Source: Sulfuricella sp.
Lineage (GTDB): Bacteria > Pseudomonadota > Gammaproteobacteria > Burkholderiales > Sulfuricellaceae
DNA length: 64,000 bases
Assembly: GCA_041651995.1 (NCBI GenBank)
Contig: JBAZID010000001.1
Coordinates: 372,001-436,000 of the forward strand
Reading direction: 5' to 3'
The notes below the pieces were generated by a model. That model had not been told where the DNA came from. It searched no databases and was given only the letters and a program-made list of their open reading frames with translations. The position numbers and the translations under genes are program-made. Positions 24,569 to 34,000 of this stretch are shown piece by piece (the first letter of the stretch is position 1; the number at the start of each line of letters is the position of its first letter).

Positions 24569-27500
24569 TTACAAATGCACCGTGAAGCTGATATCCGGCG
24601 CCAGCGGTATTTCGATCTTGGCCTTGGCCCGGACGTCCACCGGAAAGGCTTCGGCATGCACGGCGGCGGTGACGCCCGCGTCGTAACAGCCGCCGGCGAT
24701 GCAGGCCCCGGCCTCGACCCCGGCGGCAAAATCGCCAACCACCCTGGGTTGCGTGGTGATCTGCAGGCCCATGTCCATGTAGCCCTTCACATACGCCGAT
24801 GCCACCGAGGAGGCCCCCACGCCGAGATAGACGTGTTGCGCCCCACCCACCGCGAGCCCGGTCTCCGAGCCCAGCATCAGGTAGGAATCCGCATCCGCAA
24901 CCAGAATGTGCCCCCGGATGCGCGGGCCGGTATTCTTGCCTGCAAATACGTGCCAGCTGCCGCCGCCGACATGCAGGTCCACCGCGGCATTATTTTCGCT
25001 GTTGCCCAGATCGAAACGGATGGCGCCGCTGAGCATGTCCAGGTTGCCCCACAGCCGCCCGTCGAAATTGCCGCCGCCATACTTGAAGAAGCCGGTGAAA
25101 TCGCCGTCCCCGCTCTGGCTGGCCTTGAGCAGCCAGGCACGGAAATCCATGCGCGCGCCGGCGCTGGCACCGGTGGTCACGGTAAAATCGCCATCCATCA
25201 TGACCGTGAATTTGTCCGAGGTCCCGACCCGCATGCCGACCATGAACGAGGTGTCGGCACTGGAAGAAAATGCGGCCTGGCCAATCGGTTTCCCACCCTG
25301 CAGGGAATCGCCGCTAACGTGATAGCCCAGCCCGCCACGTATCCTGTACAGGCTCAACGGCACCGGCGACAGCGACACTCCGCTGGCACCCAGCGGAACT
25401 TCAAGCCGCGTCAGCCAGTAATCCGTGCTGCCCTCGTAACCGAGCAGGAATTCGCCCTTGATCGGTGGCCCGCCGAACATGCCGATGTCGACACTGCCGG
25501 TGTAGCGCGTACCGGGATTGGGTTTCGGGTCATAAACCGGGTCGATGCTGGCCTCGGTCACCGGCTGGCCGGCCGGGAATGCCACCTTGAGGTTGAAGGG
25601 AGAGCTCACCGGCCCGCTGCCCTCATAGCTGTCGCCGCTGATCCGGTAGGTCGCCTGCACATCCGCGGCCGGCAGGGAGGGAGAGAGGCGCACCTGGCCG
25701 TTGAAGGCCATTTTCAGCCGCTCGTTGCCGCTGGCGCCGCCGGCCAGATGCAGCGACTTCAATTCCAGCCTGGACTTGCCGAGATCGGCAAATCCGCCCA
25801 TGGGAATATCGCGGGTGGCCGTGCCGTTCTCGTCGAAATAGGCGCGTCCGTTCATGCTGAAGCGCATATCCGGCACGGTCACCGGCTCGGAAGTGAAGGC
25901 TTTTCCCTCGGCCTTGAAGCTCAGCTCCGGATTGACGATGGCACGCCAGCCGCCAGCCTTGTCAAAACCGAAGCGGAAACTGTCCGGCTTGGCGCTCAGG
26001 TGGATCGGGCCGAAATCGCGCTGCACGGTTTCTTTCGGCTTCACGCTGGCGAATTCGAAGCTGCCTTCCTTCTGGTTGCTGGAGAGGACTTGCACGTCAT
26101 CGCTGTGCAGCAGGGCATTCAGGAAGGGCAACTGGACATCGATGTTGTAATGCGCCTCGAATGTCCCGCTCGCCTTGGCTTCCAGCGAAACCTTGTTGAA
26201 ACTGATGGTGCCCTTGCCGACACTCAGGTTCGTCAGGCGCGGATCATTCACCAGCGAGAATTTGCCGCAGGCATGGTTGGTCACCCCCCAGTTGCTGCTC
26301 TGGATGGTGACCGGAGCCAGGTCGGAGGTATTGATCTCGATATCCGCCGCGCCAAAATTCACCCCCACCCAGTCGCCGCCCGAGGCGCCGCCCTTGCAGG
26401 CATCCGGACCGGTTCCGCTGCTGCGGTCCAGATCGAGGGTGACCTCACTGGATTTCAGGAAAAAGCCGCTCCAGCCCAGCGCCACTTTCTTGTCGAGCTT
26501 GGTTTTGGCGCTCCAGTCGCCGCTTTGCCGCAGGCTGGAAGTGGCCTTCCATGACGGCACCTCACCGCTGTCGGCAAACAGCAAGAAGCTGTCGCCCAGC
26601 TTGGCATTCAGGGTGGCCTTCATTTCCTGCCCTGCCGTACCTTCGATCTTCGTCACCGACACGTCGGTCAGCCCCATGGCCGAAATAGGTCCGGAAGACA
26701 CTGCCTGGGACAGCTTGGTGCCCGGCGCGACGTTATTGGCCTTGTCCACCTGCCAGTTCTGGAAGGAAACACCGACATTCGGAATCAATGTCGCCCCACT
26801 GCTGGAACTGGTCAGCCTGAGATCCAGCGTCCCGCTGCCGCTATATGATCCGCCGGATTCCTTGGGCAGGTTCTGCTGGTCGAGGTAAATGCTGAACTTG
26901 TCGCCCTGCTCGCCAGCGAAATAGAATTCGCACGGTTTGCTCGGGTCAATCGCCACCACCTTGTACTTCTTGCTCGGCGATTTCACCTGCTGGCCATCCA
27001 GGACCAGGTCACCCGCCAGGCGCAAGGGCGTGGCCGAGAATTTCGGGCTTGCCGCTACCATGGCCGGAGAGATTTTGGCATCGTTGGCATACAGCACCGG
27101 CGGCGAGGATTTTCCGCCCTCCCGGCTTGGCCGCAGGAAGCCCACCTTGACCGCTTTCTCGCCTCTCCGCGCCGCCAGCGCATTCACATCCGCCACGCCG
27201 CCCCGGCCCTGAAGCCTGGCAGCAAGATCGAACAAGGGTTCCGGCTTGACCTTGACCTCGACCCAGATTTCATAGACATCCGCCGGGTCCACGGGCAGCG
27301 CCGGCGAATACAGGTCATGCGTACCGGGCAGGGGATCTTTCCAGTCCTTGGGGTTCCCTTCCCGTGCCGGCGAACGCTCGACCGTGCCGGGGCCGGTTGC
27401 CGGGAAGGATTGCACGCCCCCCTTGCTCTTGAGCTTCACCTTCCAGACGGCATCCACCGCGCCGCTGCCAAAATAATTCAGCACCGCGTGGGCGGTAAAT

Positions 27501-30145
27501 GCCTTGTTGCAGCCGCTGCACGTGGCGTCCACCCCATCGTCAAGCTGAAGCACTGCCTGGGCAGCGGAATTGCTGACCAGTTTGACATTGCCCGGGCCGG
27601 AAGCAGACAGCGATGCCGCGGTTTTGCTCTTGAGCGCCGCATTGCTCTTGGTCAATCCGGATTTGGCGCTGATCTTGCCGCCTGGCGACTGAGCCCGCTG
27701 CGGCGGGCCGAACGACACGATGTCAACCGACTCCAGGTGCAGCGGCCCATAAGCCACCGGGTCCAGGTAGGGCATGATGTTGACGGTCTGGCACATCATC
27801 ACATAGGCGCGCTCGGCGATATCCTTTGCCCTGGCGTCATTATCCCCGGCCTGCAATGCGCTGCCGGTGCGGCGCAGCTGGCCGTAAGCCCCAAGCCCTG
27901 CCGAACCTGGGGGATGATCATAGGCATCCGCCAGATCACCTGGATTCACCTGCTGCACGTCCCTTTCCGCCAGCTGATAGACGCGGATATTGAAATAGCC
28001 GGTGCGCGTGTACTGGTGGGTAAAGAAGTTTTCACGCCGCGCGGCATGTTCCTTGTTGCCAATCGCCACGGTATGCGAGTAGGTGTTGTACTCCTCCTGG
28101 GTCGGCAGCGTCATGCCGACATCGCCGTTGACGCCTTTCTTGTCCTGATCGTTGTAAAGCGGGTCGTCCGGCTTCCCTACCAGCGGCACCACCGTGCCGT
28201 CGCCCCAGTCCACGAACAGATTGTCGAAGCGGTATTTGGCAATCGATGGAAGCGTCGCCGTACCCATGCCGGATTGCGACGAACCGGACGACTTGGACGG
28301 CTCCAGTTCCACGCCGGGATGGGATTCGTAAGGCGAATTGGCCAGCGCCACCTTGCCCGAGAGTATCCAGCTCTCAAATGGGTGCGCCACTGCGGCCACA
28401 CCCGTATCGCCTCCCCCCTTGTCCATATTCTGGGCACGCAGCACCGGCTGCGCCTGGGGCACCAGCGGACAGGCGCCGAATCCATTCGGCCGGTTCGGCT
28501 TCCTGAGCGGCCAGCGGTCGGAAATCTCGACTTCGACAGGCTCGCCCGGCTGTGCCTGGGCACCCGGCATGGCCTGTTTGCTCGCATCCGAAATGCCCGG
28601 CACAGGGATGTTGGCAGCCGCCAGGAGAATGGGCTCCGCGCTTTCCATGGCCGCCTTCTGCTCGACCCCGTTGCTCAGGTAAACGCGATAGCCCGCCACT
28701 TCCCACAGCAGCTCGGTTGCGCTCGGATAGTTCATGGCAGGCGCGCTTTCCTGCTGTGCCGCGCCCCCTCCGGACCCGGCAGGGGAATATGTTGCACTGC
28801 CCGGGGCCTTGACCTTGACCCCGCTCCTGGCCATGCCCGAAGAAGCGGCACTGACCGGCCCGGCAGCGGGATTGAGCAGCGTGTCGAGGAAGTCCGGGTC
28901 GGGCTGGTAGTAGGTCGGCGGCGGCAATCGGGTCGGTTGCGAGCTGCCCGGCCAGGTCGCCGTGCCGCCCTCGATACGTTTGCGCATCAGCACCTTGCCG
29001 TTCTTGTTCAGAATGCGAAACTCGAAATACTCCGCCGTACCCGGGTTTTTCTCCTGCCAGCGGAATACCAGATCGTCCTGCAGCAGCGGCGCGCTATCGG
29101 CCATGTTGCATTCACCGCTCAGCGCAACGCCATCCCGCGCGCAGGACATCTTGGTGCCGGTTGCGGGGTCGGTTTTGGCCGTGGCAGACCATCCCGGCGT
29201 TTTCAGCTCGATCCGGCCCGGTTTGAAGCTGGCATCGAACGCCTTCAGCTTGGGTTTGACATCCATCAGCTTGAAGCCGGGCAGCACCTGGACGCTGGCG
29301 GAAGTCATGCTCCACGCCTGGTTCGGCGCCATGCGCGCCCCGGCCAGGCGCACCCCCGGCGGGGCATTGGAGGCGACTTCCACCTCCATCCGGGCGAGGG
29401 ATGAAGTGATGATTTTCGGTGGCGTTTTGACCTTGACGCCATCGCCAAAACGCAGCTCCATGCCGTTCACAAAATCGCTGCCATTCAGCGTGAGCTGGTA
29501 GTTTTTCCCGGCCTGCCACTGATTCGGCACGACCTGCAAGTGGATCACCGAAACGGGGTTGGACATCGGCGTCTGCGGCGGTGCGGATGGCGGCTTCATC
29601 CCGGGAAGCGGGGCGGCCAGCCCGGCTACACCTGCCACGCCCGGCCCGGGCAGAATGGTGAGGCGGGCAGGCTGCGGCTGCGGTGCCGAAACCGCAATAG
29701 TGGATGACGCGGTGAGCATCACCTGGCGCACACCCGGCGCGGCGCCCGGCTCGACCCTGACATTCACCTGGGCATTGCGCCCGCCTTCGGCTGCGAACAT
29801 GAGCGGGGAAGTCTGGGTGACGCCGCTGCCGAAATCCACCTTGATGCCGGGGCGGAGATCCTGTCCCAGCAATTGCAGGGTGTAGTTCTGCCCCGGCATC
29901 AAGGTGGACGGGGCAACCGACTGAATGGCGGGCGCACTGGTTTGTGCCGCCGGAGGCGGAGCCTTGATGGCGGGGGCTGCGCCAGGAAGCCGAGTCACCG
30001 ATGGCGGCAAGGTAATCGTGGGCCGCATGTCAGCCGCAAAGGAAAGCTGGCCCGGAATCATGCCCAGCAACACCAGAAACAATAACTCGGGCAGAAGCCA
30101 CACCGCCCCGCGCCACTGGCCGGCCGATGCTTCATCGCATGTCAT
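24569..30145 (-). CDS. Giant exported multidomain protein (1858 residues), unknown function
   Basis: First gene of the operon. ATG at 30145 has GGGAGGT 5 bases upstream and gives a signal peptide of about 37 residues (cleavage near LSFA-ADM). Residues about 65-300 hold two IPT/TIG-like units (SVAPSTLMPGQNYTLQLLG, VVPNQWQAGKNYQLTLNG). A proline-rich linker follows (about 410-470), then a PKD-like turn VDWGDGTVVP near 645, and a CSGC pair near 870. The second half is beta-rich: long runs with alternating hydrophobic residues resembling stacked sheets, with SLYRIRGGLGYHVSG near 1590 and GTSDKFTVMMDGDFTV, and a C-terminal repeat-like glycine-rich part ending in ISFTVHL. No enzyme motif, LPXTG or autotransporter barrel is obvious. 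It is most likely a surface or periplasmic structural protein. Confidence 0.75.
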   Translation of the reverse strand: MTCDEASAGQWRGAVWLLPELLFLVLLGMIPGQLSFAADMRPTITLPPSVTRLPGAAPAIKAPPPAAQTSAPAIQSVAPSTLMPGQNYTLQLLGQDLRPGIKVDFGSGVTQTSPLMFAAEGGRNAQVNVRVEPGAAPGVRQVMLTASSTIAVSAPQPQPARLTILPGPGVAGVAGLAAPLPGMKPPSAPPQTPMSNPVSVIHLQVVPNQWQAGKNYQLTLNGSDFVNGMELRFGDGVKVKTPPKIITSSLARMEVEVASNAPPGVRLAGARMAPNQAWSMTSASVQVLPGFKLMDVKPKLKAFDASFKPGRIELKTPGWSATAKTDPATGTKMSCARDGVALSGECNMADSAPLLQDDLVFRWQEKNPGTAEYFEFRILNKNGKVLMRKRIEGGTATWPGSSQPTRLPPPTYYQPDPDFLDTLLNPAAGPVSAASSGMARSGVKVKAPGSATYSPAGSGGGAAQQESAPAMNYPSATELLWEVAGYRVYLSNGVEQKAAMESAEPILLAAANIPVPGISDASKQAMPGAQAQPGEPVEVEISDRWPLRKPNRPNGFGACPLVPQAQPVLRAQNMDKGGGDTGVAAVAHPFESWILSGKVALANSPYESHPGVELEPSKSSGSSQSGMGTATLPSIAKYRFDNLFVDWGDGTVVPLVGKPDDPLYNDQDKKGVNGDVGMTLPTQEEYNTYSHTVAIGNKEHAARRENFFTHQYTRTGYFNIRVYQLAERDVQQVNPGDLADAYDHPPGSAGLGAYGQLRRTGSALQAGDNDARAKDIAERAYVMMCQTVNIMPYLDPVAYGPLHLESVDIVSFGPPQRAQSPGGKISAKSGLTKSNAALKSKTAASLSASGPGNVKLVSNSAAQAVLQLDDGVDATCSGCNKAFTAHAVLNYFGSGAVDAVWKVKLKSKGGVQSFPATGPGTVERSPAREGNPKDWKDPLPGTHDLYSPALPVDPADVYEIWVEVKVKPEPLFDLAARLQGRGGVADVNALAARRGEKAVKVGFLRPSREGGKSSPPVLYANDAKISPAMVAASPKFSATPLRLAGDLVLDGQQVKSPSKKYKVVAIDPSKPCEFYFAGEQGDKFSIYLDQQNLPKESGGSYSGSGTLDLRLTSSSSGATLIPNVGVSFQNWQVDKANNVAPGTKLSQAVSSGPISAMGLTDVSVTKIEGTAGQEMKATLNAKLGDSFLLFADSGEVPSWKATSSLRQSGDWSAKTKLDKKVALGWSGFFLKSSEVTLDLDRSSGTGPDACKGGASGGDWVGVNFGAADIEINTSDLAPVTIQSSNWGVTNHACGKFSLVNDPRLTNLSVGKGTISFNKVSLEAKASGTFEAHYNIDVQLPFLNALLHSDDVQVLSSNQKEGSFEFASVKPKETVQRDFGPIHLSAKPDSFRFGFDKAGGWRAIVNPELSFKAEGKAFTSEPVTVPDMRFSMNGRAYFDENGTATRDIPMGGFADLGKSRLELKSLHLAGGASGNERLKMAFNGQVRLSPSLPAADVQATYRISGDSYEGSGPVSSPFNLKVAFPAGQPVTEASIDPVYDPKPNPGTRYTGSVDIGMFGGPPIKGEFLLGYEGSTDYWLTRLEVPLGASGVSLSPVPLSLYRIRGGLGYHVSGDSLQGGKPIGQAAFSSSADTSFMVGMRVGTSDKFTVMMDGDFTVTTGASAGARMDFRAWLLKASQSGDGDFTGFFKYGGGNFDGRLWGNLDMLSGAIRFDLGNSENNAAVDLHVGGGSWHVFAGKNTGPRIRGHILVADADSYLMLGSETGLAVGGAQHVYLGVGASSVASAYVKGYMDMGLQITTQPRVVGDFAAGVEAGACIAGGCYDAGVTAAVHAEAFPVDVRAKAKIEIPLAPDISFTVHL

Positions 30146-30385
30146 TGCCACCTCCCTTTCTTCTGCCCGCCAGCGCTTCCGCATTATTATTGATCCGGCC
30201 ATTCAAGGTCACCCATGCGCCACCGCCCAAAATAAAACCAAGGCAAGGTATGACGCACGCAAATTCGGGATTGATGAGTCTTTTTATAGCAGAATTCATT
30301 TGTCCTGACAATGCGCTATCTAAGGATGTCATGTCAGGGCCGATGGCGGTAGAATTAAGGATTTTTCAGAATCCGGAACATCACC

Positions 30386-32104
30386 ATGCGCGTTTCCCAA
30401 TTTTTCCTCTCCACCCTCAAGGAAGCCCCGACCGAAGCCGAGCTGGTCAGCCACAAGCTGATGCTGCGCGCCGGCCTGATCAAGCGCCTGGGCAGCGGCC
30501 TTTACAGCTGGATGCCGCTGGGCCTCAAGGTGCTGCGCAAGGTGGAAAATATCGTGCGCGAGGAAATGGACCGGAGCGGCGCCATCGAGCTCTTGATGCC
30601 GGCCGTCACACCCGCCGAATTGTGGCAGGAGACCGGACGCTGGGACGTGTTCGGGCCGCAGATGCTGAAGATCAGGGACCGCCACGAACGCGATTTCTGC
30701 TTCGGCCCCACCCACGAGGAAGTCATCACCGACATCGCGCGGCGCGAGATCAAGAGCTACCGCCAGCTGCCAATCAATTTCTACCAGATCCAGACCAAGT
30801 TCCGCGACGAAATCCGCCCGCGCTTCGGGGTGATGCGCGCCAGGGAATTCGTGATGAAGGACTCCTACTCCTTCCACGCCGACCGCGCCTCGCTGGAGCA
30901 GACCTATGCCGTGATGTACGACACCTATGCGCGCATCTTCACCCGCCTGGGGCTGAAATTCCGCGCCGTGGCGGCGGATACCGGCGCCATCGGCGGCTCC
31001 GGCTCGCACGAATTCCACGTGCTGGCGGATTCCGGCGAGGATGCCATCGCCTTCTGTCCTGCTTCCGATTACGCCGCCAACGTGGAGCTGGCCGAAGCCG
31101 TTTCTCCCGCCACGCCGCGCCCCGCTCCCAGCCAGTCCATGCAGAAGGTCGCCACGCCGGGCAAGCACAGCATCGAGCAAGTGTGCGATTTCCTCAAGGT
31201 TCCGGCGGAAAAAACCGTCAAGACGCTGCTGGTCGAAGGCCGTGATGGCGGCGTGGTGGCGCTGCTGCTGCGCGGCGACCACGAGCTGAACGAGGTCAAG
31301 GCCGGCAAGCTGCTTCAGCTCCCCGAGGCGGTGCGCTTTGCCAGCGATGCACAGATTCTCGCTGCCGCCGGCTGCAAGTCCGGATCATTAGGTCCGGTCG
31401 GACTCAACATCCCGGTCATCGCCGACCGTGCCGTGGCCGTGATGAGCGATTTCGTCTGCGGCGCCAACGAGGACGGCTTCCACCTCAGCGGCGCGAATTT
31501 CGGCCGCGACCTGCCGGAACTGAAAGAGATCGTGGATATCCGCAACGCGGTTGAAGGCGACCCCAGCCCGGACGGCAAAGGCACCCTGGAACTGTGCCGC
31601 GGCATCGAAGTCGGCCATATCTTCCAGCTCGGCAACAAGTATTCTTCCGCCATGAACTGCGCCTTCCTCGACGAATCGGGCAAGGAGCGCATCATGGAAA
31701 TGGGCTGCTACGGCATCGGCGTATCGCGCATCGTGGCTTCTGCCATCGAACAGAACAATGATGCACGCGGCATCATCTGGCCGCATTCCATCGCTCCCTT
31801 CGAGCTGGCCATCGTGCCCATCGGCATGGGGCGCAGCGAACTAGTGAAAGATACTGTAGAAAAATTGTATGGCGAACTCAAGGCCGCTGGCATCGAAGTG
31901 CTGCTCGACGATCGCGACGAGCGCCCCGGCGTGATGTTCGCCGACATGGAGCTGATCGGCATCCCGCACCGCATCGTGGTGGGCGAGCGCGGGCTGAAGG
32001 AAGGCAACCTGGAATACCAGGGGCGGCGCGATGAAAAAGCGCAGGCCATCGCCTTGAATTCGGCGCTGGAATTCGTAAAATCGAAGTTATGCAACGACTA
32101 TTAA
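30386..32104 (+). CDS. proS: Prolyl-tRNA synthetase
   Basis: A 572-residue class II prolyl-tRNA synthetase of the bacterial type, charging tRNA-Pro in the cytoplasm. The three class II motifs are visible: motif 1 around IVREEMDRSGAIELLMP, motif 2 FRDEIRPRFGVMRAREFVMKDSYSFH (key R, E and F residues) and motif 3 GIGVSRIVASAIEQ. Between motifs 2 and 3 lies the editing (INS) domain, about residues 225-400, with KTLLVEGRDGGVVALLLRGDHELNEVKA, which removes mischarged alanine. The C-terminal anticodon-binding domain (VLLDDRDERPGVMFADMELIGIPHRIVVG) is intact. Start MRVSQFFLSTLKEAP is standard. The next gene overlaps its end by 16 bases. Confidence 0.97.
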   Translation: MRVSQFFLSTLKEAPTEAELVSHKLMLRAGLIKRLGSGLYSWMPLGLKVLRKVENIVREEMDRSGAIELLMPAVTPAELWQETGRWDVFGPQMLKIRDRHERDFCFGPTHEEVITDIARREIKSYRQLPINFYQIQTKFRDEIRPRFGVMRAREFVMKDSYSFHADRASLEQTYAVMYDTYARIFTRLGLKFRAVAADTGAIGGSGSHEFHVLADSGEDAIAFCPASDYAANVELAEAVSPATPRPAPSQSMQKVATPGKHSIEQVCDFLKVPAEKTVKTLLVEGRDGGVVALLLRGDHELNEVKAGKLLQLPEAVRFASDAQILAAAGCKSGSLGPVGLNIPVIADRAVAVMSDFVCGANEDGFHLSGANFGRDLPELKEIVDIRNAVEGDPSPDGKGTLELCRGIEVGHIFQLGNKYSSAMNCAFLDESGKERIMEMGCYGIGVSRIVASAIEQNNDARGIIWPHSIAPFELAIVPIGMGRSELVKDTVEKLYGELKAAGIEVLLDDRDERPGVMFADMELIGIPHRIVVGERGLKEGNLEYQGRRDEKAQAIALNSALEFVKSKLCNDY

Positions 32105-32796
32105 CCCGGATCGTGGAATCGTGCGCTGTAGGTCGGGCTTCAGCCCGACCTCTCGGGCTGAAGCCCGACCTACAGCTGATAGCGCTATTGCTCTTTCTAC
32201 TGCCGGCCACGGTTCACGCCGGGGCGCAGCTTTACGAGCCGCTCTCCGCCAGCGTGCGAGCCTCGCTCTACAAGGCGGTGAGTGACAGTATCCCGCGGCA
32301 CATGGCATTTTCTTCCGCCGTGGAAGAGGCAAACTGGCTTGGCGAGATGTCGCGCCGGCTGGAAAAACGCATGCCGGACCAATCCACCCGCCATAATTTT
32401 CTCAAATCCGTGCATTATGAAGCCACCCGCGCCGGGCTCGACCCGCAACTGGTGCTGGGCCTGATCCAGGTGGAAAGCGGTTTCAAGAAATATGCCGTGT
32501 CCAGTGCCGGGGCGCGCGGCTTCATGCAGATCATGCCGTTCTGGGTCAAGCTGATCGGGAGCGAGGAAAACAACCTGTTTCACCTGCGCACCAACCTGCG
32601 CTATGGCTGCACCATCCTGCGCCATTATCTTGACATCGAGAAGGGCGATCTCTACCGCGCCCTGGGGCGTTACAATGGCAGCCTCGGCCGTCCCGAGTAT
32701 CCTACCCTGGTGGTTGGCGCCTGGCGCAATCACTGGGCCTACAACACGCCAGGCACCCGCATCTCCAGCCAGGACGAAAAACGTCCCGCATCCTGA
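32089..32796 (+). CDS. Lytic transglycosylase (SLT family)
   Basis: A 235-residue protein with a C-terminal soluble lytic transglycosylase domain (about residues 105-215). The catalytic Glu lies in LGLIQVESGFKKYAVSSAGARG, followed by FMQIMPFW and YNGSLGRPEYP, all typical of goose-lysozyme-like SLT enzymes that cleave peptidoglycan in the periplasm. The ATG at 32089 overlaps proS. The signal-peptide region is abnormal: between an N-terminal MQRLLTRIVES and the hydrophobic LIALLLFLLPATVHA lies a 17-residue segment encoded by a 52-bp palindrome. Export may still work because the core and cleavage site are intact, or translation may begin elsewhere. Confidence 0.88.
   Translation: MQRLLTRIVESCAVGRASARPLGLKPDLQLIALLLFLLPATVHAGAQLYEPLSASVRASLYKAVSDSIPRHMAFSSAVEEANWLGEMSRRLEKRMPDQSTRHNFLKSVHYEATRAGLDPQLVLGLIQVESGFKKYAVSSAGARGFMQIMPFWVKLIGSEENNLFHLRTNLRYGCTILRHYLDIEKGDLYRALGRYNGSLGRPEYPTLVVGAWRNHWAYNTPGTRISSQDEKRPAS
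32125..32176. repeat. Perfect 52-bp palindrome inside the transglycosylase signal-peptide region
   Basis: Two 24-base arms (32125-32148 and 32153-32176; core GTAGGTCGGGCTTCAGCCCGA) are exact reverse complements with a 4-base spacer CCTC. This looks like a REP/MITE-type element. It is read through in frame within the coding sequence. Confidence 0.9.
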
Positions 32797-32829
32797 AAGC
32801 TACTGAAGACGACCTAAGGAGTCCGTAGC

Positions 32830-33252
32830 ATGAAGAAGTTTCATCTTGTCTGGAACGAAAGCCTCCACGCACTGGGCATCCCTTCCATGGACAGCGAACA
32901 TCGCGGGCTGATAAATCTGGTCAATGAACTATCGGACGCAGTGGCGCATGGCTGCGATTGCGAACAGGTGCGCCGGCAGATGGAAAAAACCCTCGATTTC
33001 GCCGCGGAACACTTTGCTCACGAGGAAGACCTGATGCGCCAACACGGCTTTCCCGGCGTGGAACAGCATGCGGCCGAGCATGAGAGGCTGCTGCGTGAGG
33101 CCGTCAATCTGATGGAAACGATCACGCCCGAGAACGCCAACCGTACCCTCCTGGTCACGGCCTTCCTCACCGATTTCACCGAAAATCACATCCTGCACGA
33201 AGACCGGGCGATCAGCCAATACTTCGCGGAACGGGGAATCAAGGCAGACTGA
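32830..33252 (+). CDS. Bacteriohemerythrin
   Basis: A 140-residue hemerythrin-like oxygen-binding protein. The di-iron ligands are present in order: His in MDSEHRGLINLVNEL, HFAHEEDLM (H-x3-E), HAAEHERLL and HILHEDRAI (His and Asp). It begins with the common bacteriohemerythrin start FHLVWNESLHALGIPSMDSEH. Such proteins store or carry oxygen, or buffer NO and iron. It follows a lytic transglycosylase gene by 33 bases with AGGAG 9 bases before the ATG. Its end overlaps the convergent adaptor gene by 14 bases. Confidence 0.93.
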   Translation: MKKFHLVWNESLHALGIPSMDSEHRGLINLVNELSDAVAHGCDCEQVRRQMEKTLDFAAEHFAHEEDLMRQHGFPGVEQHAAEHERLLREAVNLMETITPENANRTLLVTAFLTDFTENHILHEDRAISQYFAERGIKAD

Positions 33253-34000
33253 GTGTCGCCGCGGCACCGGCGCGTAATTGTGTTTCACCCGGCACAAACA
33301 TCACATCCAGGGGATAAAGCGGCAGTCCCGACTTGTCGCGTGTCGTCGGCTCCAGCCCCATGGTTCTGACCTTGCCGCGAAAGCGCTGTTTGCCTACGTT
33401 CACTTCGACTTCCTGGCCCGCTTTCAGGCCTGCCAGCTGCGTCTCCTGTACTTGCGCCCGAGCCAGCATCTCGCCCGCCCGCGCCACCACCAGCAAGCTT
33501 TGCGGCTGCAATGCCGCCGCCACGGCCTGCCCCGGTTCCGCCTGACGCACCACGACTACCGCATCGAAAGGGGCGCGCAACTGAGTATCTTCGCGGTTTT
33601 TCTGCTCCTGCCGCTGACGCGCCTGGGATTCCTTCAACTGGGCAGCCGCCCTGGCCAGGCGCAACCTGGCCTGCTCCAGCTCGGAGACGGATATCACGGT
33701 GCGGTCATACAGTTCCTGTACGCGCTTCAGCTCTCGTTGCGCTTCGGCGGCATCTTCCTTGTTACGCGCAACCATGGCGGCGGCTTCATCCGCCCGGCCG
33801 GCATAAACCCGCTCATCCAGCCTGAGCAGCACCTGCCCCTGTCGCACGCGCTCCCCCACGACCACATTCACAGTCTGCACCACGCCCGAGACCGGCGGAG
33901 AAAGTTCGACCCGCTGCGACCACTGCAACACTGCGGTCACTTCCGCAGCCTGTGCCGCGCCAGCGGCGAAACAGATTGCCGCCAAAAGCCATTTTTTCAT
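33239..34000 (-). CDS. Short HlyD-family periplasmic adaptor
   Basis: A 253-residue exported membrane-fusion protein with a signal peptide (MKKWLLAAICFAAGAAQA). The lipoyl halves are VELSPPVSGVVQTVNVVVGERV and APFDAVVVVRQAEPGQAV, around a short helical hairpin (about 70-140). It is shorter than RND adaptors (350-400 residues) and lacks an obvious membrane-proximal domain. It is coupled by ATGA to the TolC-like gene upstream. No inner-membrane pump gene is in the operon, so it must borrow one, or the pair works with the exporter at 12502-16771. Confidence 0.85.
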   Translation of the reverse strand: MKKWLLAAICFAAGAAQAAEVTAVLQWSQRVELSPPVSGVVQTVNVVVGERVRQGQVLLRLDERVYAGRADEAAAMVARNKEDAAEAQRELKRVQELYDRTVISVSELEQARLRLARAAAQLKESQARQRQEQKNREDTQLRAPFDAVVVVRQAEPGQAVAAALQPQSLLVVARAGEMLARAQVQETQLAGLKAGQEVEVNVGKQRFRGKVRTMGLEPTTRDKSGLPLYPLDVMFVPGETQLRAGAAATLSLP

